A stretch of 64,000 nt of DNA. It comes from Sphingomonas sp. PR090111-T3T-6A (lineage in GTDB: Bacteria > Pseudomonadota > Alphaproteobacteria > Sphingomonadales > Sphingomonadaceae). Made by a program: the position numbers and the translations under genes. The stretch is taken from assembly GCF_000383095.1 (NCBI RefSeq), contig NZ_AORL01000004.1, positions 62,001-126,000 of the forward strand. The letters run 5' to 3'. The first letter of the stretch is position 1, and the number at the start of each line of letters is the position of its first letter. Shown here in pieces: positions 45,468-54,722 of the stretch. The notes beneath the pieces were generated by a model that had not been told where the DNA came from, ran no database searches, and saw nothing but the letters and a program-made list of their open reading frames with translations.

Positions 45468-46814
45468 ATGCTCACCGTCCCCGAAGCCCAGTCCCGCGTC
45501 CACGATCTCGTAGCCTCCGCCAAGCGGGCCGGCGCGGATGCGGCGGACGCCCTCTATGTCTGCAACGAATCGACCGCCGTCTCGGTGCGTCTGGGCGCGC
45601 TGGAGGATGTCGAGCGCTCGGAGGGCGAGACGATCGGCCTGCGCCTGTTCGTCGGGCGGCGATCGGCCAGCGTCTCCTCGTCGGATCTTTCGACCCACGC
45701 GCTCGACACGCTGGTGGAGCGCGCCGTCGCCATGGCCCGCGAGGCGCCCGAGGACGCCTATGCCGGCCTCGCGCCCGAAGACCGGCTGATGCGCGCGCCG
45801 GGCCCGGATGTGGACGGCGACGACGGCGCGGACGTCTCGCCGCAATCGCTGCGCGCCCGCGCCGAGGCGGCCGAGGAAGCGGCACGTGCCGTCGCGGGCG
45901 TCACCAACAGCGAGGGCGCCTCGGCCAGCGCCGGCCGCACCATCATCGCGCTCGCCACCAGCCACGGCTTCGCCGGCGGCTATGCGACCAGCGGCCATGG
46001 CTGCTCGGCCAGCGTCATCGCGGGCGAGGGCGCGTCGATGCAGCGTGACTATGCCTATCGCTCGTCCCGTCACCTCGCCGATCTGGAAGGCTCCGAGGCC
46101 ATCGGCCGCCGCGCCGGCGAGCGCGCTGTGGCGCGGCTCAATCCGGTGAAGATATCGTCCGGCTCGATGCCGATCCTGTTCGATCCGCGCGTCGGCTCCT
46201 CGATGCTCGGGCATCTTGCGGGCGCGATCACCGGCTCCTCGATCGCGCGGCGGACCAGCTTCCTGCTCGACGCGCTCGATACCGAGGTGTTCGCCAAGGG
46301 CATCTCGATCATCGACGATCCGCATCGGGTGCGCGGGCTCGGCTCCAAGCCTTTCGACGGCGAGGGGCTTCCGACCGCGCGGCGGGTGTTGATCGACGAC
46401 GGCGTGCTGACCGGCTGGCTGCTCGATTCGGCCTCGGCGCGGCAGCTCGGCCTCCAGCCCACCGGCAATGCCCAGCGCGGCATCGGCGGGCCTCCGGGCG
46501 CCGGCACCACCAATTTCTACATGACGCCGGGCGCTTTTTCCCCGGCCGAGCTGATGGCGGACGTGAAACGCGGCATCTTCGTCACCGAGCTGATCGGTCA
46601 TGGCGTGAACGGCGTCACAGGCGATTATTCGCGCGGCGCGGCGGGCTTCCTGATCGAGGACGGGCAGATCGGCCCGGCGGTGGCGGAGATCACCATCGCG
46701 GGCAACCTCAAGGACATGTTCCGCGCCATCATCCCCGCCAGCGACCTCAAGTTCGAGCGCGCCATGGACGTGCCGACGCTGCGCATCGACGGGATGACCG
46801 TCGCCGGTGCCTGA
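45468..46814 (+). CDS. pmbA: PmbA/TldE, subunit of the TldD-PmbA metalloprotease
   Basis: A 448-residue member of the TldD/PmbA family. Residues STAVSVRLGALEDVERSEGETIGLR (in parts) and FDPRVGSSMLGHLAGAI are conserved. The HExxxH zinc motif of TldD is not present, so this is the PmbA partner, which together with TldD trims unfolded proteins and precursor peptides. The tldD gene is not in the window. The start is ATG 45468. It overlaps cysQ by 8 bases. Confidence 0.9.
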   Translation: MLTVPEAQSRVHDLVASAKRAGADAADALYVCNESTAVSVRLGALEDVERSEGETIGLRLFVGRRSASVSSSDLSTHALDTLVERAVAMAREAPEDAYAGLAPEDRLMRAPGPDVDGDDGADVSPQSLRARAEAAEEAARAVAGVTNSEGASASAGRTIIALATSHGFAGGYATSGHGCSASVIAGEGASMQRDYAYRSSRHLADLEGSEAIGRRAGERAVARLNPVKISSGSMPILFDPRVGSSMLGHLAGAITGSSIARRTSFLLDALDTEVFAKGISIIDDPHRVRGLGSKPFDGEGLPTARRVLIDDGVLTGWLLDSASARQLGLQPTGNAQRGIGGPPGAGTTNFYMTPGAFSPAELMADVKRGIFVTELIGHGVNGVTGDYSRGAAGFLIEDGQIGPAVAEITIAGNLKDMFRAIIPASDLKFERAMDVPTLRIDGMTVAGA

Positions 46815-47598
46815 CGCGGCGCCTCTCGCGCGGGTGGCGGAGGCCGCCGCCGAGGCGGGGGCGCTGGCGCTCGCCTGCGCGGACAAGCGCGTCAAGCGGT
46901 GGGAGAAGGCCGGCGGCGAGCCAGTGTGCCAGGTCGATCTCGATGTCGACCGTTTGCTGAAGCTGCGGCTGGCGGAGATCGATCCGCAAGCCGGCTGGCT
47001 TTCCGAAGAGAGTGTCGACGACAAGGCGCGGCTGGCGGCAGAGCGCGTGTGGGTGGTCGATCCCATCGACGGCACGCGCGACTATCTGCGCGGCCGGCCC
47101 GGCTGGGCGGTATCGGTGGCGCTGGTCGAGCAGGGCCGGCCGGTGCTGGCCGTGCTGGAGGCTCCGGCGCGGGGCGAGCGCTGGACGGCGATCGCGGGCG
47201 AAGGCGCATACCGGAACGGCGAGGCGATTCGCGTGATGCCGCGCGACAGGCTGTCCGGCGCGCGCGTGCCGGCCGACCAGTTGCCGCGCCGGGACAGCGA
47301 TCTGGTGCCCGTCCACAAGCCCAACTCGATCGCGCTGCGCATGGCGCTGGTGGCGGCGGGCGAGGCCGATCTGGTCGCGACGATGCGCTGGGGGCATGAG
47401 TGGGACATCGCCGCCGCCGCGCTGATCGCGGCCGAGGCAGGCGCGCGGGTGAGCGATGCGCTGGGCGCGCCGCTCGCCTTCAACACGCCCGATGCCGAGG
47501 CCTTCGGCATATTGGTGACGGCGCCGGGCATCCATGCTGCGGCGGTGGAGCGGCTGGCCGGCTACGCCGCGATCGCCGAGCGTCTGGCGGCGCGGTAG
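46807..47598 (+). CDS. cysQ: 3'(2'),5'-bisphosphate nucleotidase / inositol monophosphatase family
   Basis: A 263-residue Mg-dependent phosphatase. Metal ligands are in WLSEESVDD (Glu-Glu), VVDPIDGTRDYLRG (Asp-Pro-Ile-Asp-Gly-Thr) and RWGHEWDIAAAALIA (Trp-Asp). CysQ removes 3'-phospho-AMP made during sulfate assimilation. This subfamily cannot be told with certainty from other inositol-phosphatase-like proteins by motifs alone. The start is GTG 46807, overlapping the pmbA stop. Confidence 0.87.
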   Translation: MPDAAPLARVAEAAAEAGALALACADKRVKRWEKAGGEPVCQVDLDVDRLLKLRLAEIDPQAGWLSEESVDDKARLAAERVWVVDPIDGTRDYLRGRPGWAVSVALVEQGRPVLAVLEAPARGERWTAIAGEGAYRNGEAIRVMPRDRLSGARVPADQLPRRDSDLVPVHKPNSIALRMALVAAGEADLVATMRWGHEWDIAAAALIAAEAGARVSDALGAPLAFNTPDAEAFGILVTAPGIHAAAVERLAGYAAIAERLAAR

Positions 47599-47663
47599 GA
47601 TTTTTGGAAACACCGCTCAAATCCGAACAGCTCGTTAAGATTTGAGGGGTTAGGGCGGTCTCC

Positions 47664-47993
47664 ATGACCGTTCAGGGCCCGATCAGTCGCACGCTGTTCC
47701 AGTCGGATGCGTTGGAGAAACTCCTCGGCGATGCGGGGGCGCGAGACCCGGTGACGCTGGCGGCGCAGCTTCGCGCGGCGATCGAAGCGCAGGCGGGTTA
47801 TGAGCGGCAGCGGATGCTGGCCCAGGCGCGCGAAGCCTATCGCGAGGGCTTCCTTTCGGGTCGCACCGTGCCGCGTGTCGTGCCCTTCAGCATGAGCCTG
47901 TGGCGCGCTTCGCGGTCCTTCAACCAGCTCCGCGCGCGCGAGCAGCCGATGGACGAGACGGCGTCGCGCTACGCCAAATACCAGGAATTCTGA
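47664..47993 (+). CDS. Small soluble protein, unknown
   Basis: A 109-residue helical protein, basic and rich in Ala and Arg, with no signal peptide, Cys or recognisable motif. The start is ATG 47664, about 65 bases after cysQ. GC and codon use match the surrounding genes, so it is likely a real but narrow-range gene. It faces the nitronate monooxygenase, ending 17 bases away. Confidence 0.6.
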   Translation: MTVQGPISRTLFQSDALEKLLGDAGARDPVTLAAQLRAAIEAQAGYERQRMLAQAREAYREGFLSGRTVPRVVPFSMSLWRASRSFNQLRAREQPMDETASRYAKYQEF

Positions 47994-48009
47994 CCGCCGG
48001 GGTCCGCCG

Positions 48010-49065
48010 TCAGATCGAGCGGCGCTCCAGCGCGTGGGCGCCCTCGTCGATCAGGCTCTGGAGGATGTCGGCGAGCGGCTCCTCCTTCGTCACCATGCCG
48101 ACCGACTGGCCGGCCATCACCGAGCCATGCTCGACATCGCCCTCGATCACCGCGCGGCGGAGCGCGCCCGCCCAATAATGCTCGATCTGGAGCTGGGCCT
48201 CCATCATCTCGACCTTGCCCTCGTCGAGGAGCTGGGCGACCTCGCGCTGCTTGGCGGTGAACAGTTCGCCGCCGGCATTCTTGAGCGCGCGCACCGGGAT
48301 CACCGGCAGGCGGGGATCGATCTGCACCGAGGCCACCGCATCGCGGGCCGAGGCGCGGATGAAGGCCTTCTTGAAGTTCGGGTGCGCGATGCTCTCAGTC
48401 GCGCACACGAAGCGCGTGCCGAGCTGCACGCCGGCCGCACCCATCTCCAGATAGCCCGCCATCGCCTCGCCGCGGCCGATGCCGCCCGCCACGAACACGG
48501 GCACCTGCGCCGCCACCTCCGGCAGGATCTCCTGCGCCAGCACGCTGGTCGAGACCGGGCCGATATGGCCGCCAGCCTCCATGCCCTCGACGACGATCGC
48601 GTCCACGCCCGAGCGGATCAGCTTCTTGGCGAGCGCCAGCGCCGGAGCGAAGCAGATCAGCTTCGCGCCCGACTGCTTGATCCGATCGATCGAGCCCGCC
48701 GGCGGCAGGCCGCCCGCCAGCACGACATGGCCGACATTGTGCTTCGCGCACACGTCGATCAGCTCGGAGAGCTTGGGGTGCATGGTGATGAGGTTGACGC
48801 CGAACGGCTTGTCGGTGAGCGCCTTGGTCGCGGCGATCTCGGCGTCGAGCAGTTCGGGCGTCATCGCGCCGCAGGCGATCACGCCGAAGCCGCCGGCATT
48901 GCTCATCGCGGCGACGAGGTGGCGTTCGGACACCCACGACATCGCGCCCGCCATGATCGCGACCTTGCTGCCGAGGAACTCGACACCGCGCGCCATCAGG
49001 CGGGCGAGGCGGTCATGGCCGATGCTGTCGGCGGCCGGGCGGGTCAGGGTATCGATGCTGGTCAT
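48010..49065 (-). CDS. Nitronate monooxygenase-like flavoprotein (NMO/2-nitropropane dioxygenase)
   Basis: A 351-residue FMN enzyme with a TIM barrel. The sequences VAIMAGAMSWVSERHLVAA, VVEGMEAGGHIGP and VFVAGGIGRGEAMAGYL bind FMN. NMOs oxidise alkyl nitronates such as propionate 3-nitronate. Members of this size in sphingomonads may also act on other substrates. I chose ATG 49065 over the ATG four codons upstream because GGGGG then lies at good spacing. Confidence 0.88.
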   Translation of the reverse strand: MTSIDTLTRPAADSIGHDRLARLMARGVEFLGSKVAIMAGAMSWVSERHLVAAMSNAGGFGVIACGAMTPELLDAEIAATKALTDKPFGVNLITMHPKLSELIDVCAKHNVGHVVLAGGLPPAGSIDRIKQSGAKLICFAPALALAKKLIRSGVDAIVVEGMEAGGHIGPVSTSVLAQEILPEVAAQVPVFVAGGIGRGEAMAGYLEMGAAGVQLGTRFVCATESIAHPNFKKAFIRASARDAVASVQIDPRLPVIPVRALKNAGGELFTAKQREVAQLLDEGKVEMMEAQLQIEHYWAGALRRAVIEGDVEHGSVMAGQSVGMVTKEEPLADILQSLIDEGAHALERRSI

Positions 49066-49167
49066 GCGCGCCCCCATAGAAGAAACGGGCGTTCAGCCCA
49101 AGTCTCTCCGTTCGGCGGGCCTTTCAAGGCCGCCGCCCCGCTGGAAGACGGGACGGCGACATAGGGT

Positions 49168-50436
49168 TCAGGCCGCGTCTTCGGCGTCCAGACCATAAGC
49201 GGTGTGCAGCACGCGCACCGCGAGTTCGGTATAGTCCTCGTGGATCAGCACCGAGACCTTGATCTCCGACGTGGTGATGGCGAGGATATTGATGCCGCGC
49301 TCGGCCAGTGCCCGGAACATCGTCGCGGCGACGCCGGCATGGCTGCGCATCCCCACGCCGACCACCGAGATCTTGCAGACCTGCGTGTCGGGGATCAGCT
49401 TCTCATAGCCGATCGTCTCCCGCGCCTTCTCCAGCACGTCGAGCGAGCGGGCCAGCTCGGCGCCGGGCACGGTGAAGGTGACGTCGGTCGATCCGGTGCC
49501 GTGCGCGACGTTCTGCACGATCATGTCGACGTTGATGCTCGCTTCCGCCAGCGGGTTGAAGATGGTCGCCACCGCGCCGGGGCGATCCGGCACCGCGACG
49601 AGCGTGATCTTCGCCTCGTTGCGGTCATAGGCGATGCCGGTGATGTGCTGCTGTTCCACGTTATTCTCTCCGATCTCGTCCTCGCCCACCACGAAGGTGC
49701 CGGGGGTGGGCTCCGCATCCGGGTCGCCGAAGGAGGAGAGCACCTGGACGCGCACCTTCTCCTTCATGGCGAGGCCCACCGAGCGGGTCTGGAGCACCTT
49801 GGCGCCGACCGACGCCAGCTCCAGCATTTCCTCGTAGGTGATCTTCTCGATCTTGCGCGCCTTGGGTACGATGCGCGGGTCGGTGGTGTAGACGCCGTCG
49901 ACATCGGTGTAGATGTCGCAGCGATCCGCCTTCATCGCGGCCGCCACCGCCACCGCCGACGTATCCGATCCGCCGCGGCCGAGCGTGGTGACGCGGCCGT
50001 CCTCGGTCTGCCCCTGGAAGCCGGGGATGACCGCGACCTGGCCGTTGGCGAGGCTGGCGTTGAGCGCCTCGGTATCAATCGTGCCGATGCGGGCCGAGGC
50101 GTGCGCATCCGAGGTGCGGATCGGCAACTGCCAGCCGAGCCAGCTCCGCGCCGGAACCCCGATCGCCTGCAACGCGATCGCGAGAAGGCCGGACGTCACC
50201 TGCTCGCCCGAGGCGACGACGACGTCATATTCCTTGGGATCGTAGAGCGGCGAGGCCTCGCGGCAGAAATTGACGAGGCGATCAGTCTCCCCCGACATCG
50301 CCGAGACGACGACGGCGACCTGATGGCCCTTCGCCCACTCGCGTTTGACCTGCCGCGCCACGTTCCGAATACGCTCGATGCCCGCCATCGACGTGCCACC
50401 AAACTTCATCACGATACGTTCTGCGGGACGGGACAT
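49168..50436 (-). CDS. lysC: Aspartate kinase
   Basis: A 422-residue enzyme that phosphorylates aspartate at the start of the Lys, Met, Thr and diaminopimelate pathways. Kinase part (1-240): VMKFGGTSM, VVSAMSGETDRL, TLGRGGSDTSAVA. C-terminal pair of ACT domains (about 270-420) for feedback by lysine or threonine: VAVPDRPGAVATIFNPLAEASINVDMI and VVGVGMRSHAGVAATMFRALAERGINI (both in parts). The start is ATG 50436. It is divergent from ubiG with a 69-base shared interval, an arrangement common in alphaproteobacteria. Confidence 0.96.
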   Translation of the reverse strand: MSRPAERIVMKFGGTSMAGIERIRNVARQVKREWAKGHQVAVVVSAMSGETDRLVNFCREASPLYDPKEYDVVVASGEQVTSGLLAIALQAIGVPARSWLGWQLPIRTSDAHASARIGTIDTEALNASLANGQVAVIPGFQGQTEDGRVTTLGRGGSDTSAVAVAAAMKADRCDIYTDVDGVYTTDPRIVPKARKIEKITYEEMLELASVGAKVLQTRSVGLAMKEKVRVQVLSSFGDPDAEPTPGTFVVGEDEIGENNVEQQHITGIAYDRNEAKITLVAVPDRPGAVATIFNPLAEASINVDMIVQNVAHGTGSTDVTFTVPGAELARSLDVLEKARETIGYEKLIPDTQVCKISVVGVGMRSHAGVAATMFRALAERGINILAITTSEIKVSVLIHEDYTELAVRVLHTAYGLDAEDAA

Positions 50437-50505
50437 GCGGGTGCTCGAATGTTGCGGCAGAAATCGCCTGTGGGAAAGAAAACGCCGCCCTGATAGGGGG
50501 AGCCC

Positions 50506-51246
50506 ATGACCGATGCAACCCAACAGAACAGCACAATCGACCCCGCCGAAGCCGCGCATTTCGGCAAGCTCGCCGCCGAGTGGTGGGACCCGAAGGGGTC
50601 GTCCGCGATGCTGCACCGGCTGAACCCCGTACGGCTGGGATTCGTGCGCGAGATGATCGACCGGCACTTCGGCAGCTTCCACAATGAACGGCGGCCGCTG
50701 GCGGGCAAGCGTGCGCTCGATGTCGGCTGCGGCGCGGGGCTTCTGACCGAGCCGCTGGCGCGCATGGGCGCGAGCGCGACCGGCCTCGACGCGGCGGCGG
50801 AGAACATCGCGGCGGCGCGGCTCCATGCCGAAGGGCAGGGGCTGGAGATCGACTATCGCCACGGCAGCGTCGAGCTGCTGGAGGCGGAGGATCGCTTCGA
50901 TCTCGTCTGCTCGATGGAGGTGATCGAGCATGTCACCGATCCCGGGGCCTTCGTGGCGGGCCTTGCGGGGGCGCTGGCACCGGGCGGGTTGATGCTGCTC
51001 TCGACGCCCAACCGCACGGCGCTGTCGAAGCTGGCGCTTATCACCGTGGGCGAGGGGTTGGGGCAGATCCCCAAGGGCACGCACGACTGGCAGAAATTCC
51101 TGAAGCCCGACGAACTCGGCGGGTTGCTCGAGGAGGCCGGGCTTCAGGTGATCGAGACGCGCGGGCTGTCGTTCGATCCGATGAAGGGCTTCACCCTCTC
51201 GGACGACGTCCGCATGGACTATCTGCTGGCGGCGGTGGCCGCCTGA
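50506..51246 (+). CDS. ubiG: Ubiquinone biosynthesis O-methyltransferase UbiG
   Basis: A 246-residue SAM-dependent enzyme that carries out both O-methylations of the ubiquinone ring. Motif I is DVGCGAGLLTEPLARMGASATGLDAA (in parts), followed by DLVCSMEVIEHVTDP. The N-terminal AAHFGKLAAEWWDPKG is the UbiG family opening. The start is ATG 50506, divergent from lysC. Confidence 0.96.
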   Translation: MTDATQQNSTIDPAEAAHFGKLAAEWWDPKGSSAMLHRLNPVRLGFVREMIDRHFGSFHNERRPLAGKRALDVGCGAGLLTEPLARMGASATGLDAAAENIAAARLHAEGQGLEIDYRHGSVELLEAEDRFDLVCSMEVIEHVTDPGAFVAGLAGALAPGGLMLLSTPNRTALSKLALITVGEGLGQIPKGTHDWQKFLKPDELGGLLEEAGLQVIETRGLSFDPMKGFTLSDDVRMDYLLAAVAA

Positions 51247-51253
51247 GCAGAGG

Positions 51254-52054
51254 TCAGGCGGCGCGGTAACGCGCTGCCACGTCGCGCCTGGAGAGGTTGG
51301 GCGCCATGGCAAGGCGCGCCTCGTTGAGCGCGACATACTGGCCCTCGTCGGGCAGCGGCGGGATGGTCACTGTCTCGCGGCGGTCGAAGCCGACGAGGGC
51401 GGCGTCGACCAGATCGTCGACATGCATCACCGCATCGGGCGGGAGCAGCGCGTCGACGTCCTTGCCCGAGCGCTCCCAGATTTCGGTGCGGGTCGCGCCG
51501 GGAAGGACGGCCTGCACATAGAGGCCCTTGTCCTTGTGCTGCGCCGCCATTGACTGGGTGACGTTGAGCAGGAAGGCCTTGGTGCCGCTATAGACGCCGT
51601 CGAACATCTCCGGGGCGAAGGCCAGCACCGAGGCGATGTTGACGATCGCGCCATGCCCCCGCGCCACGAACGCCTTGCCGGCGGCCGAGGCCAGCAGCGT
51701 CGGCGCGGTGATGTTGAGCGCGATGATGCGGTTGAGTTCGGCAGGCCCGTTCTCGAGGATGCCGCCGTTCAGCGACATGCCCGCATTGTTGATGAGCAGC
51801 GTGATCGACGGATCGGAGGCGAGCTTCTGCTCGATCGCGGTCACGTCGGCGGCGTCGGTGAGATCGGCGCCGATCACGTCGATGGTCACGCCCGTTTCCG
51901 CGCGAAGGCGCCCGGCGAGCGTCTCCATGCGCGTGGTGTCTCGCGCCACGAGGATGAGGTTGTAGCCGCGCTTGGCGAGGCGGTCCGCATAGACCGCGCC
52001 GATGCCGCTGGAGGCGCCCGTGATGAGGGCAGTGCCGAGGGGGGTGCTGCTCAT
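51254..52054 (-). CDS. Short-chain dehydrogenase/reductase
   Basis: A 266-residue classical SDR. The cofactor motif is TGASSGIGAVYADRLAKRG, with NNAG near 88. The catalytic residues are Ser in NIASVLAFAPE and the Tyr-x-x-x-Lys in YSGTKAFL. A basic residue after the first strand (VARDTTRM) suggests NADP. The start is ATG 52054, after AAGGAATTGG. It is divergent from a HxlR regulator with an inverted repeat between them, so it is probably the target of that regulator and may reduce a quinone or reactive carbonyl. Confidence 0.9.
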   Translation of the reverse strand: MSSTPLGTALITGASSGIGAVYADRLAKRGYNLILVARDTTRMETLAGRLRAETGVTIDVIGADLTDAADVTAIEQKLASDPSITLLINNAGMSLNGGILENGPAELNRIIALNITAPTLLASAAGKAFVARGHGAIVNIASVLAFAPEMFDGVYSGTKAFLLNVTQSMAAQHKDKGLYVQAVLPGATRTEIWERSGKDVDALLPPDAVMHVDDLVDAALVGFDRRETVTIPPLPDEGQYVALNEARLAMAPNLSRRDVAARYRAA

Positions 52055-52097
52055 GTCCAATTCCTTTCGACTCGGGTTCAACGAGTAACTTGCGTTT

Positions 52098-52117
52098 TGA
52101 TAGTAACGTGACTATCA
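52098..52117. promoter_or_regulatory. Operator-like inverted repeat between SDR and HxlR genes
   Basis: Perfect 7-base arms TGATAGT and ACTATCA separated by AACGTG. The dyad ends 8 bases before the hxlR-type ATG and 44 bases from the SDR start. The octamer AGTAAC-x-TG occurs once more at about 52085-52092. HxlR-family proteins bind such dyads as dimers, so autoregulation plus control of the SDR is likely. Confidence 0.7.
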
Positions 52118-52124
52118 CAATGCA

Positions 52125-52568
52125 ATGGACGTTGAGAAATATTCCGGGGGCACCTGCCCCGTGGCCCGCGCGCTGCTCCGGGTAGGCGATGCCTGGAGCA
52201 TGATGATCCTCCGCGACGCCGGCTATGGCGCCACGCGGTTCGATCAGTTCCGGCAGAGCCTGGGGATCGCGCCCAACATCCTCACCCGCCGCCTGTCGGC
52301 GCTCACCGAGGCGGGATTGCTGGAGAAAAGGCGCTACAGCGAGCGGCCGCCGCGCGACGAATATGTGCTGACCGACAAGGGGCGGGATTTCCTGCCCGTG
52401 CTGGCGGCGATCGGCGCGTGGGGAACGCGGCACTATGGGCCGGACGGCGTCAGCCATGCCGTCGATGCCGAGACGGGCGCGCGGATCGAGCCGGTCGTGG
52501 TGGACCGTGCGACGGGGCGGCCGCTCAGCGAGATTCGCACCCGTCTGGTGATGCCCGACGGGCGTTGA
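52125..52568 (+). CDS. HxlR-family winged-helix regulator
   Basis: A 147-residue transcription factor. Cys11 in GGTCPVARALL is the conserved redox or electrophile-sensing Cys of the HypR/YodB/QorR branch. The DNA-binding part (about 20-90) has NILTRRLSALTEAGLLEKRRY. A longer C-terminal tail (about 110-147) follows. There is no good Shine-Dalgarno; another ATG is 5 bases upstream but out of frame. Divergent from the SDR gene, with the operator in between. Confidence 0.92.
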   Translation: MDVEKYSGGTCPVARALLRVGDAWSMMILRDAGYGATRFDQFRQSLGIAPNILTRRLSALTEAGLLEKRRYSERPPRDEYVLTDKGRDFLPVLAAIGAWGTRHYGPDGVSHAVDAETGARIEPVVVDRATGRPLSEIRTRLVMPDGR

Positions 52569-52586
52569 AGCCCGCCGGGGGAGAGG

Positions 52587-54005
52587 TCAGGCGGCTTCCG
52601 CTTCCGGATCGACCGTCGGCGCGAGCAGGCGCCCGGCGGCCCCGCGCACGATCAGCAGCACCACGCCGCCGCCGGCGACGAGGGCCGCGTGCAGCCCCCA
52701 GAAGGCGAAGCCGGACATGGTGCCGAGCAACGCCGCGAGCTTCGCCACGATCAGTCCGGCGATGAACAGGTTGATGTAGTAGATCGCCATCAGCGTCGCC
52801 GCGAGCGCCTTGGGCGCGACGCGCGAATAGAGCGCGAGGCCGACCGGGAAGATGTTGGCGAAGCCGATGTCGTTCAGGATGTGGAACGCAAGGCCCCAGG
52901 CGAGGCTCACCTTCTGCCCCGTCGCCGCCTCATGCAGCGAGGCGAGCGCCAGCGTCAGCGGCCCGAGCGCCGCCACGAAGGCGCCGATGGTGAGCTTGGT
53001 GATCTCGTCGGGCTCGGGGAAACGCGTCCCCCACCAGCGCCAGAAGATCACCGATCCCGCCATTGTGACGGTCGACACGATGGCATCGAGCGAGATCAGG
53101 AAGGTCGACGGCATCGACCAGCCGAAGAAGCTGAGCTGATAATGCTGGTCGCCCCACAGCTCGTAAGCCGCGAAGAGCTGCTGGTTGCCGATCGCGGTGA
53201 AGGAGAGCACCGGCACCAGCAGCGCCAGCACCAGCACGCGCTTGCCCTCGCCCGGCGCGAGCTTCGGCCGGGGCTCCACGACGCCGCCCTTGTGCTTGGG
53301 TGCGGGCTCGGCGGGCAGCCAGCGGCGGCCCGAGAGATAGACGAGGAGGCCGATCACCATCCCCACGCCCGCCGCGCCGAAGCCGAAATGCCAGGCGATC
53401 TTCTGGCCGAGGAAGCCGCACACGATCGGAGAGGCGATCACCGCGATCTGGATGCCGATCATGAAGATCTGGAAGGCGTCCGCGCGGCGCAGGTCTCCCG
53501 GCGCATAGAGATCGCCGACCTGCGCCGCGATATTGCCCTTGAAGAAGCCCACGCCGACCAGAAGGCAGGCGAGCGCGAGCAGGAAGGTCTGGTCGAAGGC
53601 CATGAAGAAATGGCCGAACGACATGGTCACGGCGCCGAAGATCACGGCGCGGGTGCGGCCGATCCAGCGGTCCGCGATCGCGCCGCCGACGAGCGGGGTG
53701 AGATAGACGAGGCCGCCATAAAGGCCGGCGATCGCGCCGCCCATGGTGAGCGGGGTCAGCGGGCCGAACAGCCCTTCGAGCATGTGGCGAAAGGGCGGGA
53801 AGCCCCAGATATGCTCGATATGGCCGGGCTGGAAGAGCTGCTTGGCGCCATAAAGCGCGAGCAGGGTCGCCATGCCATAATAGGAGAAACGCTCCCACGC
53901 CTCGGCGAAGGAGAGATAGCCGAGGCCGCGGGGATGGCCGAGAAAGGCCCGGTCGGACTGGTAGTCGAGCGCTGGCTCCGCGCCCGCGGCAGTGGTGGCG
54001 TTCAT
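52587..54005 (-). CDS. POT/PTR2-family proton-coupled peptide transporter
   Basis: A 472-residue MFS transporter with about 12 to 14 helices. The PTR2 signature is AWERFSYYGMATLLALY near residues 35-51, where Glu-x-x-Glu-Arg-Phe-x-Tyr-Tyr couples proton to di- or tripeptide. Next blocks are GLVYLTPLVGGAIADRW and GFFKGNIAAQVGDLY. The start ATG overlaps the stop of the GST gene (ATGA). It converges on the HxlR gene 18 bases away. Confidence 0.92.
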   Translation of the reverse strand: MNATTAAGAEPALDYQSDRAFLGHPRGLGYLSFAEAWERFSYYGMATLLALYGAKQLFQPGHIEHIWGFPPFRHMLEGLFGPLTPLTMGGAIAGLYGGLVYLTPLVGGAIADRWIGRTRAVIFGAVTMSFGHFFMAFDQTFLLALACLLVGVGFFKGNIAAQVGDLYAPGDLRRADAFQIFMIGIQIAVIASPIVCGFLGQKIAWHFGFGAAGVGMVIGLLVYLSGRRWLPAEPAPKHKGGVVEPRPKLAPGEGKRVLVLALLVPVLSFTAIGNQQLFAAYELWGDQHYQLSFFGWSMPSTFLISLDAIVSTVTMAGSVIFWRWWGTRFPEPDEITKLTIGAFVAALGPLTLALASLHEAATGQKVSLAWGLAFHILNDIGFANIFPVGLALYSRVAPKALAATLMAIYYINLFIAGLIVAKLAALLGTMSGFAFWGLHAALVAGGGVVLLIVRGAAGRLLAPTVDPEAEAA

Positions 54006-54673
54006 TCCAGGAAATCAACCTTGTCGTAATGCGCCGGCGGGCCGATCACCTCCATCCGCTCCGATAGCATCGGGCGGAAGCTCGGGCGGCTCTTCAGGCC
54101 AGAATACCATTGTTTGGTCTGCTCGTGACCACGCCAGTCGATCCCCCCCAGATAGTCGGCGACCGAGAGATGCGCGGCGGCGGCAAGGTCGGCGAGGCTC
54201 AGCACCGGGCCGCCCAGCCAGCGGCGATGGTCGAGCAGCCAGTCGATATAATCGAGATGGCTGTTGGCGTTCTTCATCGCCTCGCGCAGCGCCTTGGCGT
54301 CGGGCGAGGTGCGGTGGACGAGGCGCTTGAGCATCCGCTCCGACATCAGCGGGCCGACCACCTCGCCATAGAGACGCTCGTCGAACCAGGCGACGAGGCG
54401 GCGGATTTCCGCGCGCGCGGCCGCATCGCCGCCGAGCATCGGCGCCTTGTCGATCGTCTCTTCGAAATATTCGCAGATCGCGTTGGAATCGCAGAGCGTC
54501 ACCTGGCCCTGCACCATCACCGGGGTCTGCCCGGCGGGGTTGAGATCGATGAACTCGTCGCGCTTCAGCCAGGGCGATTCGCGGACCAGCTCGTAGCCCA
54601 CGCCCTTCTCGCCCAGCAGAAGACGGACCTTGCGCGAAAAGGGGCAGAGCGGGAATTGGAAGAGGTGCCACAT
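54002..54673 (-). CDS. Glutathione S-transferase family protein
   Basis: A 223-residue protein with an N-terminal thioredoxin fold and a C-terminal helical domain. The active site is CPFS (Cys10-Pro-Phe-Ser13), typical of omega or beta-like classes, followed by NPAGQTPVM and the glutathione-binding DSNAICEYFEE. The start is ATG 54673. It is co-transcribed with the peptide transporter through an ATGA overlap, a pairing with no obvious meaning, perhaps glutathione-derived peptides. Confidence 0.9.
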   Translation of the reverse strand: MWHLFQFPLCPFSRKVRLLLGEKGVGYELVRESPWLKRDEFIDLNPAGQTPVMVQGQVTLCDSNAICEYFEETIDKAPMLGGDAAARAEIRRLVAWFDERLYGEVVGPLMSERMLKRLVHRTSPDAKALREAMKNANSHLDYIDWLLDHRRWLGGPVLSLADLAAAAHLSVADYLGGIDWRGHEQTKQWYSGLKSRPSFRPMLSERMEVIGPPAHYDKVDFLE

Positions 54674-54722
54674 GATGCCCCTGCCTAGACGGCAGGCGGG
54701 GCAGGGGGAAGAGGGCGCAAGC

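Noticed and set aside
50437-51336. N-terminal extension of lysC by 300 codons
   Set aside because: It is antisense to ubiG and has no kinase-like sequence. The aspartate kinase motif VMKFGGTS begins right after ATG 50436.
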